Shown: in pieces, positions 1 to 6,945 of the stretch | Layout: each line of letters begins with the position of its first letter | Position numbering within the stretch: position 1 is the first letter of the stretch | Assembly (NCBI GenBank): GCA_035296625.1 | Contig: DATHAO010000013.1 | Span: 46,310 to 110,309, forward strand | Direction of reading: 5' to 3' | DNA length: 64,000 nt | Origin: DATCLS01 sp035296625 | GTDB taxonomy: Bacteria; Actinomycetota; Acidimicrobiia; Acidimicrobiales; VFJN01 | Made by a program: the position numbers and the translations under genes | The notes under the pieces: model-generated | Told to the model about the DNA's origin: nothing | Database searches by the model: none | Seen by the model: the letters and a program-made list of their open reading frames with translations, nothing else

Positions 1-201
1 GACCGAGAACAGGACGCGCCCCAGCTCGCGGGCGGCGGCACCCAGGTAGATCGCCGACTTGCCGCAGTAGCTGCCGACCTCGAGCAGCGGCCCGGCCACG
101 GCCGTGGTCACCGCCGCCTCGTAGAGGGCATCGCCCTCCTCGACCGGCATGAAGCCCCGGGCCTTCTCGGCATGGGCACGGAGGTCGGGGTCCATCGGCA
201 C
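1..201 (-). CDS. class I SAM-dependent methyltransferase, N-terminal part (runs off the window)
   Basis: Only the first 67 codons are inside the window; the gene continues past base 1. The visible segment has the glycine-rich SAM-binding strand and loop, read as LLEVGSYCGKSAIYLG, which matches the E/DVG-x-x-x-G-x-S pattern of O-methyltransferase-like enzymes (Methyltransf_24 type). The preferred start is GTG at 201, because a TACGGT -10 box (209-214) lies 7 nt upstream, the leaderless pattern seen elsewhere in this window. ATG at 195 is the alternative. The substrate cannot be told from this fragment. It reads in the same direction as the GH1 gene behind it but has its own promoter-like box. 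Confidence 0.7.
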   Translation of the reverse strand, partial: MPMDPDLRAHAEKARGFMPVEEGDALYEAAVTTAVAGPLLEVGSYCGKSAIYLGAAARELGRVLFSV

Positions 202-208
202 GCCCCGG

Positions 209-214
209 ACCGTA
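209..214 (-). promoter_or_regulatory. -10 box TACGGT of the methyltransferase fragment
   Basis: TANNNT hexamer 7 nt before the GTG at 201. This implies a leaderless transcript. Confidence 0.45.
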
Positions 215-220
215 CCGTCG

Positions 221-1417
221 TCACACCGGCGGAGGCACCAGGGCGTTCGCCTTGGCCACCTCGGCGAACCAGGCGGCGCTGGGCTTGGGCGTGCGGACGA
301 ACGTCGTGCGGTCGACCGCCACGAGGCCGAAGCGCGGCCGGTAGCCGAAGGCCCATTCGAAGTTGTCGAGCAGCGACCAGTACGTGTAGCCGCGCACGTC
401 GAGGCCGTCGGCCAGGCAGCGCAGCACGCCGGCGAGCGCGTCGTGGACGTACGCGATGCGCTGCTGGTCGTCGTCGCCGCCGACGCCGTTCTCGGTGACG
501 AGCAGCGGCACGCGCCCGCCCGTGCGCTCCCACGCCCGGCGCAGCGTGGCCTCGAGCGCCGGGGCGTAGAGCTCGTAGCCCATCGCCCCGACGGGGACCG
601 CCGGGTCGGGCGGCAGTGCGCCGTCGGGGCCGAACCGCTCGCGGCTGTAGGTCTGCACGCCGAGGAAGTCGTCGCCCTCGGTGGCGTCGAGAAACAGGTC
701 CTCCATGGCCCGGCGGACGCGGTCGCGGCGCTCCTCGCCGCCGGGGGCCGCCTGGTAGTCGGTCATCGCCAGCGTGAGGCCGACGGGCACGCCGGGCGCG
801 GCGGCCCGGATGGCATCGACCGCCAGGCGGTGCGCCTCGACGAAGAGGGCGTTGACACGGTGGCGGGCCTCGCGGTCCCGCTTGCCGGGCGGGAACCGGC
901 CAAGCATCCAACCGATCATGGCCACGATGTTCGGCTCGTTGATGGTGCAGGCGCGACCCACCAGGTCGCCCAGCTCGCCGGCGACCCGCCGGGAGAACGC
1001 CGCGAACAGGGCCGGCGTTCCCGGGTCCTCCCAGCCGCCCCGGGCCGCCACCCATCGCGGCGTCGTGAAGTGGTGGAACGTGACGACGGGCTCGACCCCC
1101 CGGGCCCGCAGCGCGGCGCACTGCGCCCGGTAGCGCGCGATCGCCGCGTGCGACCACTCGCCCGGCTCGGGCTCGATGCGGCTCCACTCGATCGAGAACC
1201 GGTAGCTGCCCAACCCCAGCCCGGCGACGAGCTCGACGTCCTCGGGCCAGCGGTGCCACGAGTCGCAGGCGTCGCCCGACGGCTCGGCGCACGGCGTGCC
1301 GGGGGCATGCTCGAACGCCCACCAGTCGTTGTTGACGTTGCCGCCCTCGATCTGGTGGGCGGCCGTGGCGGTGCCCCACGTGAAGCCGTCGGGGAAGGGG
1401 GAGGTGTCAGGTGTCAC
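221..1417 (-). CDS. GH1 family beta-glucosidase
   Basis: A 398-residue glycoside hydrolase family 1 enzyme, expected to hydrolyse beta-linked glucosides or galactosides in the cytoplasm with retention of configuration. The N-terminal FPDGFTWGTATAAHQIEG is the classical GH1 signature. The acid/base glutamate lies in TINEPN (Glu161) and the nucleophile in LLVTENG (Glu309); the aglycone-site stretch YWSLLDNFEW follows near residue 355. No signal peptide is seen. At about 400 residues it is shorter than the usual 440-480, typical of compact actinobacterial members. GTG at 1417 follows a TAGGGT box by 6 nt, supporting this start. The reverse transcriptase gene upstream ends only 9 nt before it, but the box inside that gene's tail suggests an independent promoter. 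Confidence 0.93.
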   Translation of the reverse strand: MTPDTSPFPDGFTWGTATAAHQIEGGNVNNDWWAFEHAPGTPCAEPSGDACDSWHRWPEDVELVAGLGLGSYRFSIEWSRIEPEPGEWSHAAIARYRAQCAALRARGVEPVVTFHHFTTPRWVAARGGWEDPGTPALFAAFSRRVAGELGDLVGRACTINEPNIVAMIGWMLGRFPPGKRDREARHRVNALFVEAHRLAVDAIRAAAPGVPVGLTLAMTDYQAAPGGEERRDRVRRAMEDLFLDATEGDDFLGVQTYSRERFGPDGALPPDPAVPVGAMGYELYAPALEATLRRAWERTGGRVPLLVTENGVGGDDDQQRIAYVHDALAGVLRCLADGLDVRGYTYWSLLDNFEWAFGYRPRFGLVAVDRTTFVRTPKPSAAWFAEVAKANALVPPPV

Positions 1418-1423
1418 AGTGGG

Positions 1424-1429
1424 ACCCTA
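1424..1429 (-). promoter_or_regulatory. -10 box TAGGGT of the GH1 gene
   Basis: TANNNT hexamer 6 nt upstream of GTG 1417. It lies around the end of the reverse transcriptase reading frame. Confidence 0.55.
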
Positions 1430-2773
1430 CGGTCCCCAGTCCACCGCGGCGAAGGCCCGTGCGAGCTTGGCCCCCCGGCCGGGGTTGGTGGCCGCCACCC
1501 ACGAGATGCGCCCGAGCAGGTGGGCCCGCAGGTCGGGGTGGCCGTCGCGGTTCGCGGCCGCCGGGCCGGACCGGGCGGCGTCGTGGAGGACGGCGCGCAA
1601 CCGGTCGTACTCGGGGCGGGTCACGTTGGGGTGGGCGTTGACCACCAGCCCGGTGACGACCTGGCGCTGCGCTGCCGTGCGCACGCGCGTCTTGCCGTCG
1701 TGCAGGCGGAACCCTTCCTCCACGACGATGCGCCCCACCAGGTCGACCACGCCGTCGGTCCGGTGGGCGAGGCCCCGGTCGCCGGACAGCACGAGGTCGT
1801 CGGCGTAGCGGGTGTAGGTGGCGCCGAGCCGCCGGGCGAGCCCGGCCAGGCGGCGGTCGAGGCGGTGGGCGGCCAGGTTGGCGAGCGCCGGCGACGTCGG
1901 GGCGCCCTGGGCCAGGTGGGGGGCGGCGAGGTGGGCGAGCAGCCGGCGTCGGCGGTCGACCTGGCCGTCGTGGGCGGGCCGCGGCGCCCGGGCCAGCACG
2001 GCGCGCGGCGTCGCCGTCGTGCACAGCCCGGTCAGGGCGTGGGCGACCGGTTCCGGGTAACCGGCCAGGCGGAACGTCCCGTACACCCGTCCCGCCGTGA
2101 CGCTGGTGAAGAAGGCCTCGAGGTCGAGCCGGATGACCACGGCCCGCCCGGCGTGGGGCGCGGCGGCGGTGAGCGCCGAGCGCCCGGGCCGGAAGCCGTG
2201 CACCGCCGGGTGGGCCGGGATGCGGTCGAGGACCAGGTGCAGCACCTGGCGCTGCAGGTCCTTGAGCTCGCGCTTGGGCGCCTCCAGCAGGCGCAGCGAT
2301 CCGTCGCTCTTGCGGACCCAGTGCCGGTGGTGGTGCACCAGCCGGGCGTCGCGGGCGGTGCGCTCGTACGAGCGCCGGTCGGCGAACCAGGCGAGGTGCC
2401 GGTCGGTGACGCCGAGCCAGGTGGCGAGGCGGCCGAGATCGGGGATCGGCGGCACCCGCCAGGGTGTCGGGCCCATCTCGGTGGGGGCGGGTGGCCAGTG
2501 GCGTGGCCGCGGCGGCGGCCGGTCGCGCTCGGCGAAGGCCCTCGTGAACGGGTCGGTACGGGCCACGAAGCGGGCCAGCTCCCGGGGCCGGTCCGCAGGC
2601 CGTTCGGGGTAGCGGGCAACCGCCAGGTCGGCGACCCGCCGGAGCCAGACCCGGCGGTCGGCGAGGCTGCGCTGGGCGCGGCGGGCCATGGCGGACGGCT
2701 CCCACTCGCCGGCGAGCAGGGCCCCGGCCAGGGCGGCGGCCGCCACGCCCCGGGGGTCGGGCCGACGGGTCAC
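1427..2773 (-). CDS. retron-like reverse transcriptase
   Basis: A 448-residue RNA-directed DNA polymerase. After an N-terminal extension of about 140 residues the RT fold is complete: QRQVLHLVLDRIP (about 174-186), HGFRPGRS (192-199), the metal-binding LDLEAFF (216-222), QGAPTSP (289-295), the catalytic YADD (323-326) and VTGLVVN (373-379). HGFxxGRS, QGAPTSP, YADD and a VTG motif together are characteristic of retron RTs. The NAxxH signature of retrons appears here as AAAPH (203-207), with the Asn replaced. The long N-terminal extension recalls myxobacterial retron RTs (from memory). No maturase or endonuclease domain follows, which argues against a group II intron protein. GTG 2773 overlaps the stop of a small upstream reading frame (GTGA), suggesting translational coupling. 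No effector gene lies next to it; its neighbours are metabolic genes. The family call is firm, the retron subtype is not. Confidence 0.88.
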   Translation of the reverse strand: MTRRPDPRGVAAAALAGALLAGEWEPSAMARRAQRSLADRRVWLRRVADLAVARYPERPADRPRELARFVARTDPFTRAFAERDRPPPRPRHWPPAPTEMGPTPWRVPPIPDLGRLATWLGVTDRHLAWFADRRSYERTARDARLVHHHRHWVRKSDGSLRLLEAPKRELKDLQRQVLHLVLDRIPAHPAVHGFRPGRSALTAAAPHAGRAVVIRLDLEAFFTSVTAGRVYGTFRLAGYPEPVAHALTGLCTTATPRAVLARAPRPAHDGQVDRRRRLLAHLAAPHLAQGAPTSPALANLAAHRLDRRLAGLARRLGATYTRYADDLVLSGDRGLAHRTDGVVDLVGRIVVEEGFRLHDGKTRVRTAAQRQVVTGLVVNAHPNVTRPEYDRLRAVLHDAARSGPAAANRDGHPDLRAHLLGRISWVAATNPGRGAKLARAFAAVDWGP

Positions 2774-3096
2774 GGCGACCGGGCCGGTGGGCGGGCGGAC
2801 GAGTCGGCCGGCGGGGCCGGTGGGCGGCAGCCGCGTGCGAGCCGGCCCCGCGGCCGGTCGAACGACCGGGCCGGTGAGCGGGCGGACGAGCGGGCCAGCG
2901 ACCGGGCCGGAGGGGACGGAGGTGTGCGGCGGCGGTCCCGACCTGTCGTGTCGTGCGTGCGCTCGGTTGGACGGACGTCCAGGACCGCGCGTGCGCTGTG
3001 AAGCCGGACCACGTGGGTCGTCCCCGGGGGAGCCCCGGAGAGGTCGATCGGCGCCCGAAAGCGCGTCCCGACCAGCTCGGGAGGCCGCCGCCGCAC
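2770..3096 (-). CDS. possible small basic Arg/Pro/Ser-rich leader ORF upstream of the reverse transcriptase
   Basis: A frame of 108 residues opens with GTG 3096, 7 nt behind a TAGGGT box, and its TGA overlaps the RT start as GTGA. The product would be strongly basic and low-complexity, with repeated PARS-type segments in its second half, and matches no family I recognise. Two readings are possible: a translated leader peptide coupled to the RT, or a fortuitous open frame over a non-coding leader RNA (GC-rich DNA often stays open). Its second half overlaps direct repeats and hairpins, which favours a structural RNA. Low confidence as a protein; the promoter and transcribed leader are better supported. 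Confidence 0.25.
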   Translation of the reverse strand: MRRRPPELVGTRFRAPIDLSGAPPGTTHVVRLHSARAVLDVRPTERTHDTTGRDRRRTPPSPPARSLARSSARSPARSFDRPRGRLARGCRPPAPPADSSARPPARSP

Positions 3097-3103
3097 GGCC
3101 GAG
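2774..3103 (-). ncRNA. candidate retron msr-msd (non-coding RNA) region in the RT leader
   Basis: About 330 nt between the inferred transcription start and the RT gene, where retrons normally encode their msr-msd RNA. Visible structure: a 6-bp hairpin TCCCGA-GCTGG-TCGGGA near the 5' end (about 3066-3082), a CCGGTCG/CGACCGG dyad near 2855-2870, and two 28-bp direct repeats. I could not identify a convincing a1/a2 inverted-repeat pair or a priming-guanosine context by eye, so the exact RNA boundaries are not set. The call is an inference from position and the RT family. Confidence 0.3.
2776..2890. repeat. two 28-bp direct repeats upstream of the reverse transcriptase
   Basis: Copies at 2776-2803 and 2863-2890 share 27 of 28 bases (core CGACCGGGCCGGTG). 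They are separated by 59 bp that hold a GGTCG-AA-CGACC dyad, and a shorter third match (GCGACCGGGCCGG) follows near 2899-2911. The wider gene-poor stretch 2774-3279 (506 bp) otherwise holds the RT leader, its promoter near 3104 and the thioesterase promoter near 3267; nothing else was recognised in it. Confidence 0.7.
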
Positions 3104-3109
3104 ACCCTA
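3104..3109 (-). promoter_or_regulatory. -10 box TAGGGT for the RT leader transcript
   Basis: Hexamer identical to the one in front of the GH1 gene. A GTG follows after 7 nt (3096), so transcription would begin near 3096-3098, about 325 nt upstream of the RT start. Confidence 0.45.
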
Positions 3110-3266
3110 GACGCCACGCCGCCGGATCCGTGCGCCTGGAAGTCCGCTCGGCCCCGGCCGTGCGACGAACGGGGCCTCGTCACACCGGTGTGGGCGCTCA
3201 TGAGGACCGACCGAGGATCCCCGCCTCCGCCCAGCTCCCCGGAGTGACACCCCCCGCACGAGCCCC

Positions 3267-3272
3267 TAGCGT
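3267..3272 (+). promoter_or_regulatory. -10 box TAGCGT of the tesB-like gene
   Basis: TANNNT hexamer with a 7-nt gap to GTG 3280. It decides the start of the thioesterase. Confidence 0.55.
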
Positions 3273-3279
3273 GCCCGCC

Positions 3280-4131
3280 GTGTCCCAGGCTGCCGTCGAC
3301 GCGCTCGTCCAGCTCCTCGACCTCGAACCGATCGAGGTCAACATGTTCCGGGGCACGTCGCCGAAGGAGGACCGGCAACGCATCTTCGGCGGACAGGTCG
3401 CCGGCCAGGCGCTGGTCGCCGCCGCCCGCACGGTGGAGGAGGGCCGGCGCGTGCACTCGCTGCACGCCTACTTCCTGCGCCCCGGCGACCCGACGATCCC
3501 GGTCCTCTACGAGGTCGACCGCATCCGGGACGGTCGGTCGTTCACGACCCGGCGCGTGGTCGCCGTCCAGCACGGCCGGCCGATCTTCAACATGTCGGCC
3601 AGCTTCCAGGTCGACGAGGAGGGCTATGACCACCAGGCGGAGATGCCCGACGCCCCGGCCCCCGAGGCCCTCCCCGGGTTCGCCGAGCGCATGGCATCGT
3701 TCCCCGAGCGCTTCGGCGACCTGGTCGAGCGCCCACGGCCGATCGACATCCGCCACATCGACTGGATGCCCTTCGACCGCACCGAGCCCTTGCCGCCCCG
3801 CCAGCGGGTGTGGCTGCGGGCCGCAGGGGAGCTGCCCGACGACCCGATCGTCCACACCGTGGTGCTCACCTACGCCTCGGACATGACGCTGCTCGACACG
3901 TCGTTGCTCCCCCACGGCGGCAGCTGGTTCCAACCCGGGCTGTTCATGGCCAGCCTGGACCACGCCATGTGGTTCCACCGGCCGTTCAGGGCCGACGACT
4001 GGCTGCTCTACAGCCAGGACTCCCCCAGCGCCTCGGGCGGGCGAGGGCTGTCGCGGGGCCTCGTCTTCACCCGGGAGGGCACCCTCGTGGCCACGGTCAT
4101 GCAGGAGGGTCTGATCCGGGTGGCCCGGTGA
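3280..4131 (+). CDS. tesB: acyl-CoA thioesterase II (TesB family)
   Basis: A 283-residue double-hotdog thioesterase that hydrolyses acyl-CoA to free acid and CoA in the cytosol. Family landmarks are RIFGGQVAGQAL near 34-46, LHAYFLRPG near 61-69, and LDHAMWFHRPF near 226-236. Aligned from memory with E. coli TesB, the catalytic set is Asp201 (YASD), Ser225 (SLDHAMW, where E. coli has Thr) and Gln275 (QEG). The start is GTG 3280, placed by the leaderless TAGCGT box; GTG 3271 in the same frame overlaps that box and is unlikely. Its stop overlaps the next gene's GTG (GTGA), so it probably forms a transcription unit with the sugar dehydrogenase and DUF952 genes, although their functions do not obviously connect. 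Confidence 0.92.
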   Translation: MSQAAVDALVQLLDLEPIEVNMFRGTSPKEDRQRIFGGQVAGQALVAAARTVEEGRRVHSLHAYFLRPGDPTIPVLYEVDRIRDGRSFTTRRVVAVQHGRPIFNMSASFQVDEEGYDHQAEMPDAPAPEALPGFAERMASFPERFGDLVERPRPIDIRHIDWMPFDRTEPLPPRQRVWLRAAGELPDDPIVHTVVLTYASDMTLLDTSLLPHGGSWFQPGLFMASLDHAMWFHRPFRADDWLLYSQDSPSASGGRGLSRGLVFTREGTLVATVMQEGLIRVAR

Positions 4132-5408
4132 CCGGACCGCGCATGCTGGTGCTGCTCGCGGCGGGCGCACTCCTCGCCGGGGCCTGCGGAGGCGACGACC
4201 AGGAGGCGGCCGACGACGGCGACGACGGCGGGCTCGCAGCCGACACCGCGACCACCAACGGTCCCTCCGACGGCGGCACGGACGACGTCGCGGGTTCCGG
4301 GGGCACCTCGCCCGGCGCGGCCGCGCTCGACGACCTCGACCTGCAGCTCACCGAGGTGGCGGCGGCCGAGTCGCCGACATCGCTCGTCACCCGGCCCGGC
4401 ACCGGCGGCCTCTACGTCGCCGAGCGAGCCGGCACGGTGCGGGCCCTGGCGATCGCCGGCAGCGGCGCAGATCGCACCTACGAGCTGGCCGACGAGCCGC
4501 TGATCGACATCAGCGACGACGTGGTGGCCGACGGCGAGCGCGGCCTGCTCGACATCGAGTGGGCCGAGGACGGGGCAGTGCTGTACCTCAGCTACAGCCT
4601 GGCGCCTGGCGGCGACACGCGAGTCGACGCCTACGACGTCGACGACGACGTGCTCGACACGGGGTCGCGTCGCGAGATCCTGGCGGTCGACCAGCCCTTC
4701 GCCAACCACAACGGCGGCGACATCGAGTTCGGCCCCGACGGCTACCTGTACGTCGCGCTCGGCGACGGCGGCAGCGGCGGGGACCCCCGGGGCAACGGTC
4801 AGGACACGGGGGCACTGCTCGGCAAGATCCTGCGCCTCGACCCGGCGGCGCCGGCCGGCGGCCGCGCGTACGGGATCCCGGCCGACAACCCGTTCGCCGA
4901 CGGCGGCGGGGCACCCGAGGTGTGGCTCTACGGGGTGCGGAACCCTTGGCGGATCGCCTTCGACCCCGGCAGCGGCGACCTGTGGGTCGCGGACGTGGGC
5001 CAGAACGCGTGGGAGGAGATCGACATGCTGCCCGCCGCGGACGGCGGCGGCCGCGGCGCCAACCTCGGCTGGAACGCCCGCGAGGGCGCCCACGACTACG
5101 GCGGCGGCTCCGCCCCCGAGGGGGCGATCGAGCCGGTCTACGAGTACAGCCACGACGAGGGCTGCTCGATCACCGGTGGCGTGGTCGTCGACGGCGGCGG
5201 CGTACCCGGGCTCGAGGGCGCCTACGTGTTCAGCGACTACTGCGAGGGCGTGCTGCGGGCGGTGCGGGTCAGCGACGGCGAAGTGGTGGACGAACGCGTC
5301 TTCGACGACGTCACGATCAACAGCCCCGTGTCCTTCGGCGTCGACGCCGGCGGCGACGTCTACGTGCTGTCGCTCGGCGGCACGATCGCCCGGATCGATC
5401 CGGCGTGA
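4128..5408 (+). CDS. PQQ-dependent sugar dehydrogenase (GSDH family) lipoprotein
   Basis: A 426-residue exported six-bladed beta-propeller of the glucose/sorbosone dehydrogenase family. The N-terminus is a lipoprotein signal: a hydrophobic run ending in LLAGAC, then an Asp/Gly-rich linker to about residue 65. Propeller motifs are FANHNGGDIEFGPDGYLYVA (near 190-210), GKILRLDP, GVRNPWRIAFDP and WVADVGQNAWEEI, the usual GSDH set. Members oxidise aldose sugars with PQQ; many are uncharacterised (Hhip/YliI-like) and the true substrate is unknown. GTG 4128 overlaps the tesB stop; ATG 4143 is possible but shortens the n-region. No PQQ synthesis genes are in the window, so the cofactor assignment is from family only. 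Confidence 0.88.
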   Translation: MTGPRMLVLLAAGALLAGACGGDDQEAADDGDDGGLAADTATTNGPSDGGTDDVAGSGGTSPGAAALDDLDLQLTEVAAAESPTSLVTRPGTGGLYVAERAGTVRALAIAGSGADRTYELADEPLIDISDDVVADGERGLLDIEWAEDGAVLYLSYSLAPGGDTRVDAYDVDDDVLDTGSRREILAVDQPFANHNGGDIEFGPDGYLYVALGDGGSGGDPRGNGQDTGALLGKILRLDPAAPAGGRAYGIPADNPFADGGGAPEVWLYGVRNPWRIAFDPGSGDLWVADVGQNAWEEIDMLPAADGGGRGANLGWNAREGAHDYGGGSAPEGAIEPVYEYSHDEGCSITGGVVVDGGGVPGLEGAYVFSDYCEGVLRAVRVSDGEVVDERVFDDVTINSPVSFGVDAGGDVYVLSLGGTIARIDPA

Positions 5409-5719
5409 CCGACATCCTGCACATCACCACGCCCGCCGCCTGGGAGGCGGCGCAGATCACCGGAGAGCTGCGCCCCGAGAGCCTGGCCGCCGAGAGCTTC
5501 GTGCACTGCTCGACCCGTGAGCAGTTGGCCGGCACGCTCGCCCGCCACTTCACCGGGTCCGGCGACCTGCTGGTCCTCGTGCTCGGCGCCGGGCGCATCG
5601 CCCCTCTGCTGCGCTGGGAGGAGAGCCGGCCCGGCGAGGCGTATCCCCACCTCTACGGCCCGCTGCCGGTCGACGCCGTGGCGTCCACCGAGCCGGCCGG
5701 ACCGGTCCCACCCGCCTGA
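5405..5719 (+). CDS. DUF952 domain protein
   Basis: A 104-residue cytosolic protein. It begins TDILHITTPAAWEAA and carries FVHCSTREQL and YPHLYGPLPVDAV, the three conserved blocks of DUF952 (a small ADP-ribosyltransferase-like fold; no proven activity). GTG 5405 overlaps the preceding TGA (GTGA), so it is the third gene of the tesB-GSDH-DUF952 unit. Length is normal for the family. It ends just before a gap of short tandem repeats that separates it from convergent prmA. Confidence 0.85.
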   Translation: MTDILHITTPAAWEAAQITGELRPESLAAESFVHCSTREQLAGTLARHFTGSGDLLVLVLGAGRIAPLLRWEESRPGEAYPHLYGPLPVDAVASTEPAGPVPPA

Positions 5720-5812
5720 ACGGCGGCCGGAGGTCCGCGACCCGAGCGCCGGCCGGGGGTCGACGCCGTGAGTGCCGAACCGCGGATCGCCGCCCGAGGG
5801 AGGCGGATCGCC

Positions 5813-5913
5813 GGCCCGGCTCCTTGGCAGGAGCGCCGGACTGCGGCCCGGCTGGGCCCGGCTCCTTGGCAGGCGCGCCGGAGTGCGGCCCGGCTCCTTG
5901 GCAGGCGCGCCGG
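5813..5913. repeat. three 27-bp direct repeats in a convergent intergenic gap
   Basis: Copies at 5813-5839, 5855-5881 and 5887-5913 read GGCCCGGCTCCTTGGCAGGC followed by GCGCCGG; the first copy has one substitution (AGGAGC). Each ends in the palindrome GGCGCGCC or a one-base variant. They fill the gap between DUF952 and prmA, which converge, so they may form hairpins in both transcripts. No gene was recognised in 5720-5932. Confidence 0.8.
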
Positions 5914-5932
5914 GCGCCGGGTGGCGGCCCCA

Positions 5933-6931
5933 TCACGCGGCTGCGGCCCGGCGCAGCGTGAGGGCGACCCACCCGCCCTCGGTACGGGCGCCGGCCGGCG
6001 CGAGGTCGGGGTGCGCGGCGAGCACGGTGGTGCGCTGCGCGGCCAGCAGGCCGCTCAACACGAGCGTCCCGCCGGGCGCGAGTGCCTGCCGCAGGGCCGG
6101 CGCGAGCTCGACGAGCACCGGCGCGAGCAGGTTCGCCACCACCAGGTCGAACGTGGTCCTGGCCGGCCGGAGCCCTCCCGCCCTGCCCGCAGCGGCGGCT
6201 GCGGGCGGGATGTCCCCGCCGCGCACGACGTCGGCCAGCGAGGCGTGGACCGTCAGCCGACCGGCGACACCGTTGCGCTCGGCGTTCGCCAGCGTGGCGC
6301 TGCGGGCCGCCGGATCGACGTCGACGCCGACGGCGTGGCGGGCGCCGAGCGCGAGCGTTGCGATCGCGAGCACGCCGCTGCCGCACCCCACGTCGAGGAC
6401 GGACTCGCCACCACGCACGAGGTCGGCGACGGCGGTCAGCGCCAGGCGGGTCGAGGCGTGGGACCCGCTGCCGAACGCCCGCCCCGGATCCACGACGATC
6501 TCGACCGGTGCACGCCCCGGCACGTCCCCGTGTCGCCCAGCGACCGGCGGTGTAGTGGGAAACGCCGGGTCGGAGGGCGGATCGGACGCCCGGTCGGGCG
6601 GGCGATCGGGGGTCGGATCGAGCGGCGGGACCCACGGCGGGCGGACCGTCACCCGCCCGACCGTGACGGCACGGGCGTGCGCCCGCCAGGCGTCGAGCGC
6701 GGCGCCGGCGTCGACCGCCACCACCTCGGCCGGCCAGCGGGCGGCGACCGCGGCGGCCAGCGCCCGCACTCCGGATCCGTCGGCGGTGGCCGCGACGAGC
6801 AGCGTGCCCCCGCGCACCGACCGCTCCTCGACGGCGGCGGCGCCCGCCTGCCACAGGGCGTCGGCCGCCAGTTCGGCGTCGAGCCCGCCGGCCGTCGTCA
6901 CCTCCACTGCCTCGGCCACATGCTCGGGCAT
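5933..6931 (-). CDS. prmA: ribosomal protein L11 methyltransferase
   Basis: A 332-residue PrmA-type enzyme that would methylate ribosomal protein L11 using SAM. The C-terminal half has DPGRAFGSGSHASTRLAL (about 150-167), matching the family's GLAFGTGTHPTT block, then VLDVGCGSGVLAIATLALGA (SAM motif I) and the VVANLLAPVL motif IV. An extra Pro/Asp-rich stretch of about 30 residues (near 100-130, PPLDPTPDRPPDRASDPPSD) separates the N-terminal substrate domain from the catalytic domain and is longer than usual. The start lies 14 nt after the stop of the upstream lipoprotein gene, so the two are probably cotranscribed. Confidence 0.88.
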   Translation of the reverse strand: MPEHVAEAVEVTTAGGLDAELAADALWQAGAAAVEERSVRGGTLLVAATADGSGVRALAAAVAARWPAEVVAVDAGAALDAWRAHARAVTVGRVTVRPPWVPPLDPTPDRPPDRASDPPSDPAFPTTPPVAGRHGDVPGRAPVEIVVDPGRAFGSGSHASTRLALTAVADLVRGGESVLDVGCGSGVLAIATLALGARHAVGVDVDPAARSATLANAERNGVAGRLTVHASLADVVRGGDIPPAAAAAGRAGGLRPARTTFDLVVANLLAPVLVELAPALRQALAPGGTLVLSGLLAAQRTTVLAAHPDLAPAGARTEGGWVALTLRRAAAA

Positions 6932-6945
6932 CGACCGCGGACCGC

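Noticed and set aside
1427..2773. Group II intron or diversity-generating retroelement
   Set aside because: No maturase X or HNH domain, no domain V/VI RNA signature seen, no template/variable repeat pair or Avd gene nearby; motifs point to the retron branch.
149..3001. A 950-codon open frame on the plus strand across GH1 and the reverse transcriptase
   Set aside because: It is antisense to two genes with clear family motifs; long antisense openness is expected at this GC content. The translation is low-complexity Arg/Gly/Val with no domain.
2770..4170. Minus-strand 466-codon frame through the thioesterase
   Set aside because: Antisense to TesB, which has all catalytic residues; only its last part (2770-3096) is considered as a possible leader ORF.
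5813..5913. CRISPR array
   Set aside because: Three units of 27 bp with spacers of 15 and 5 bp; spacers are not of uniform size and no cas gene is in the window.
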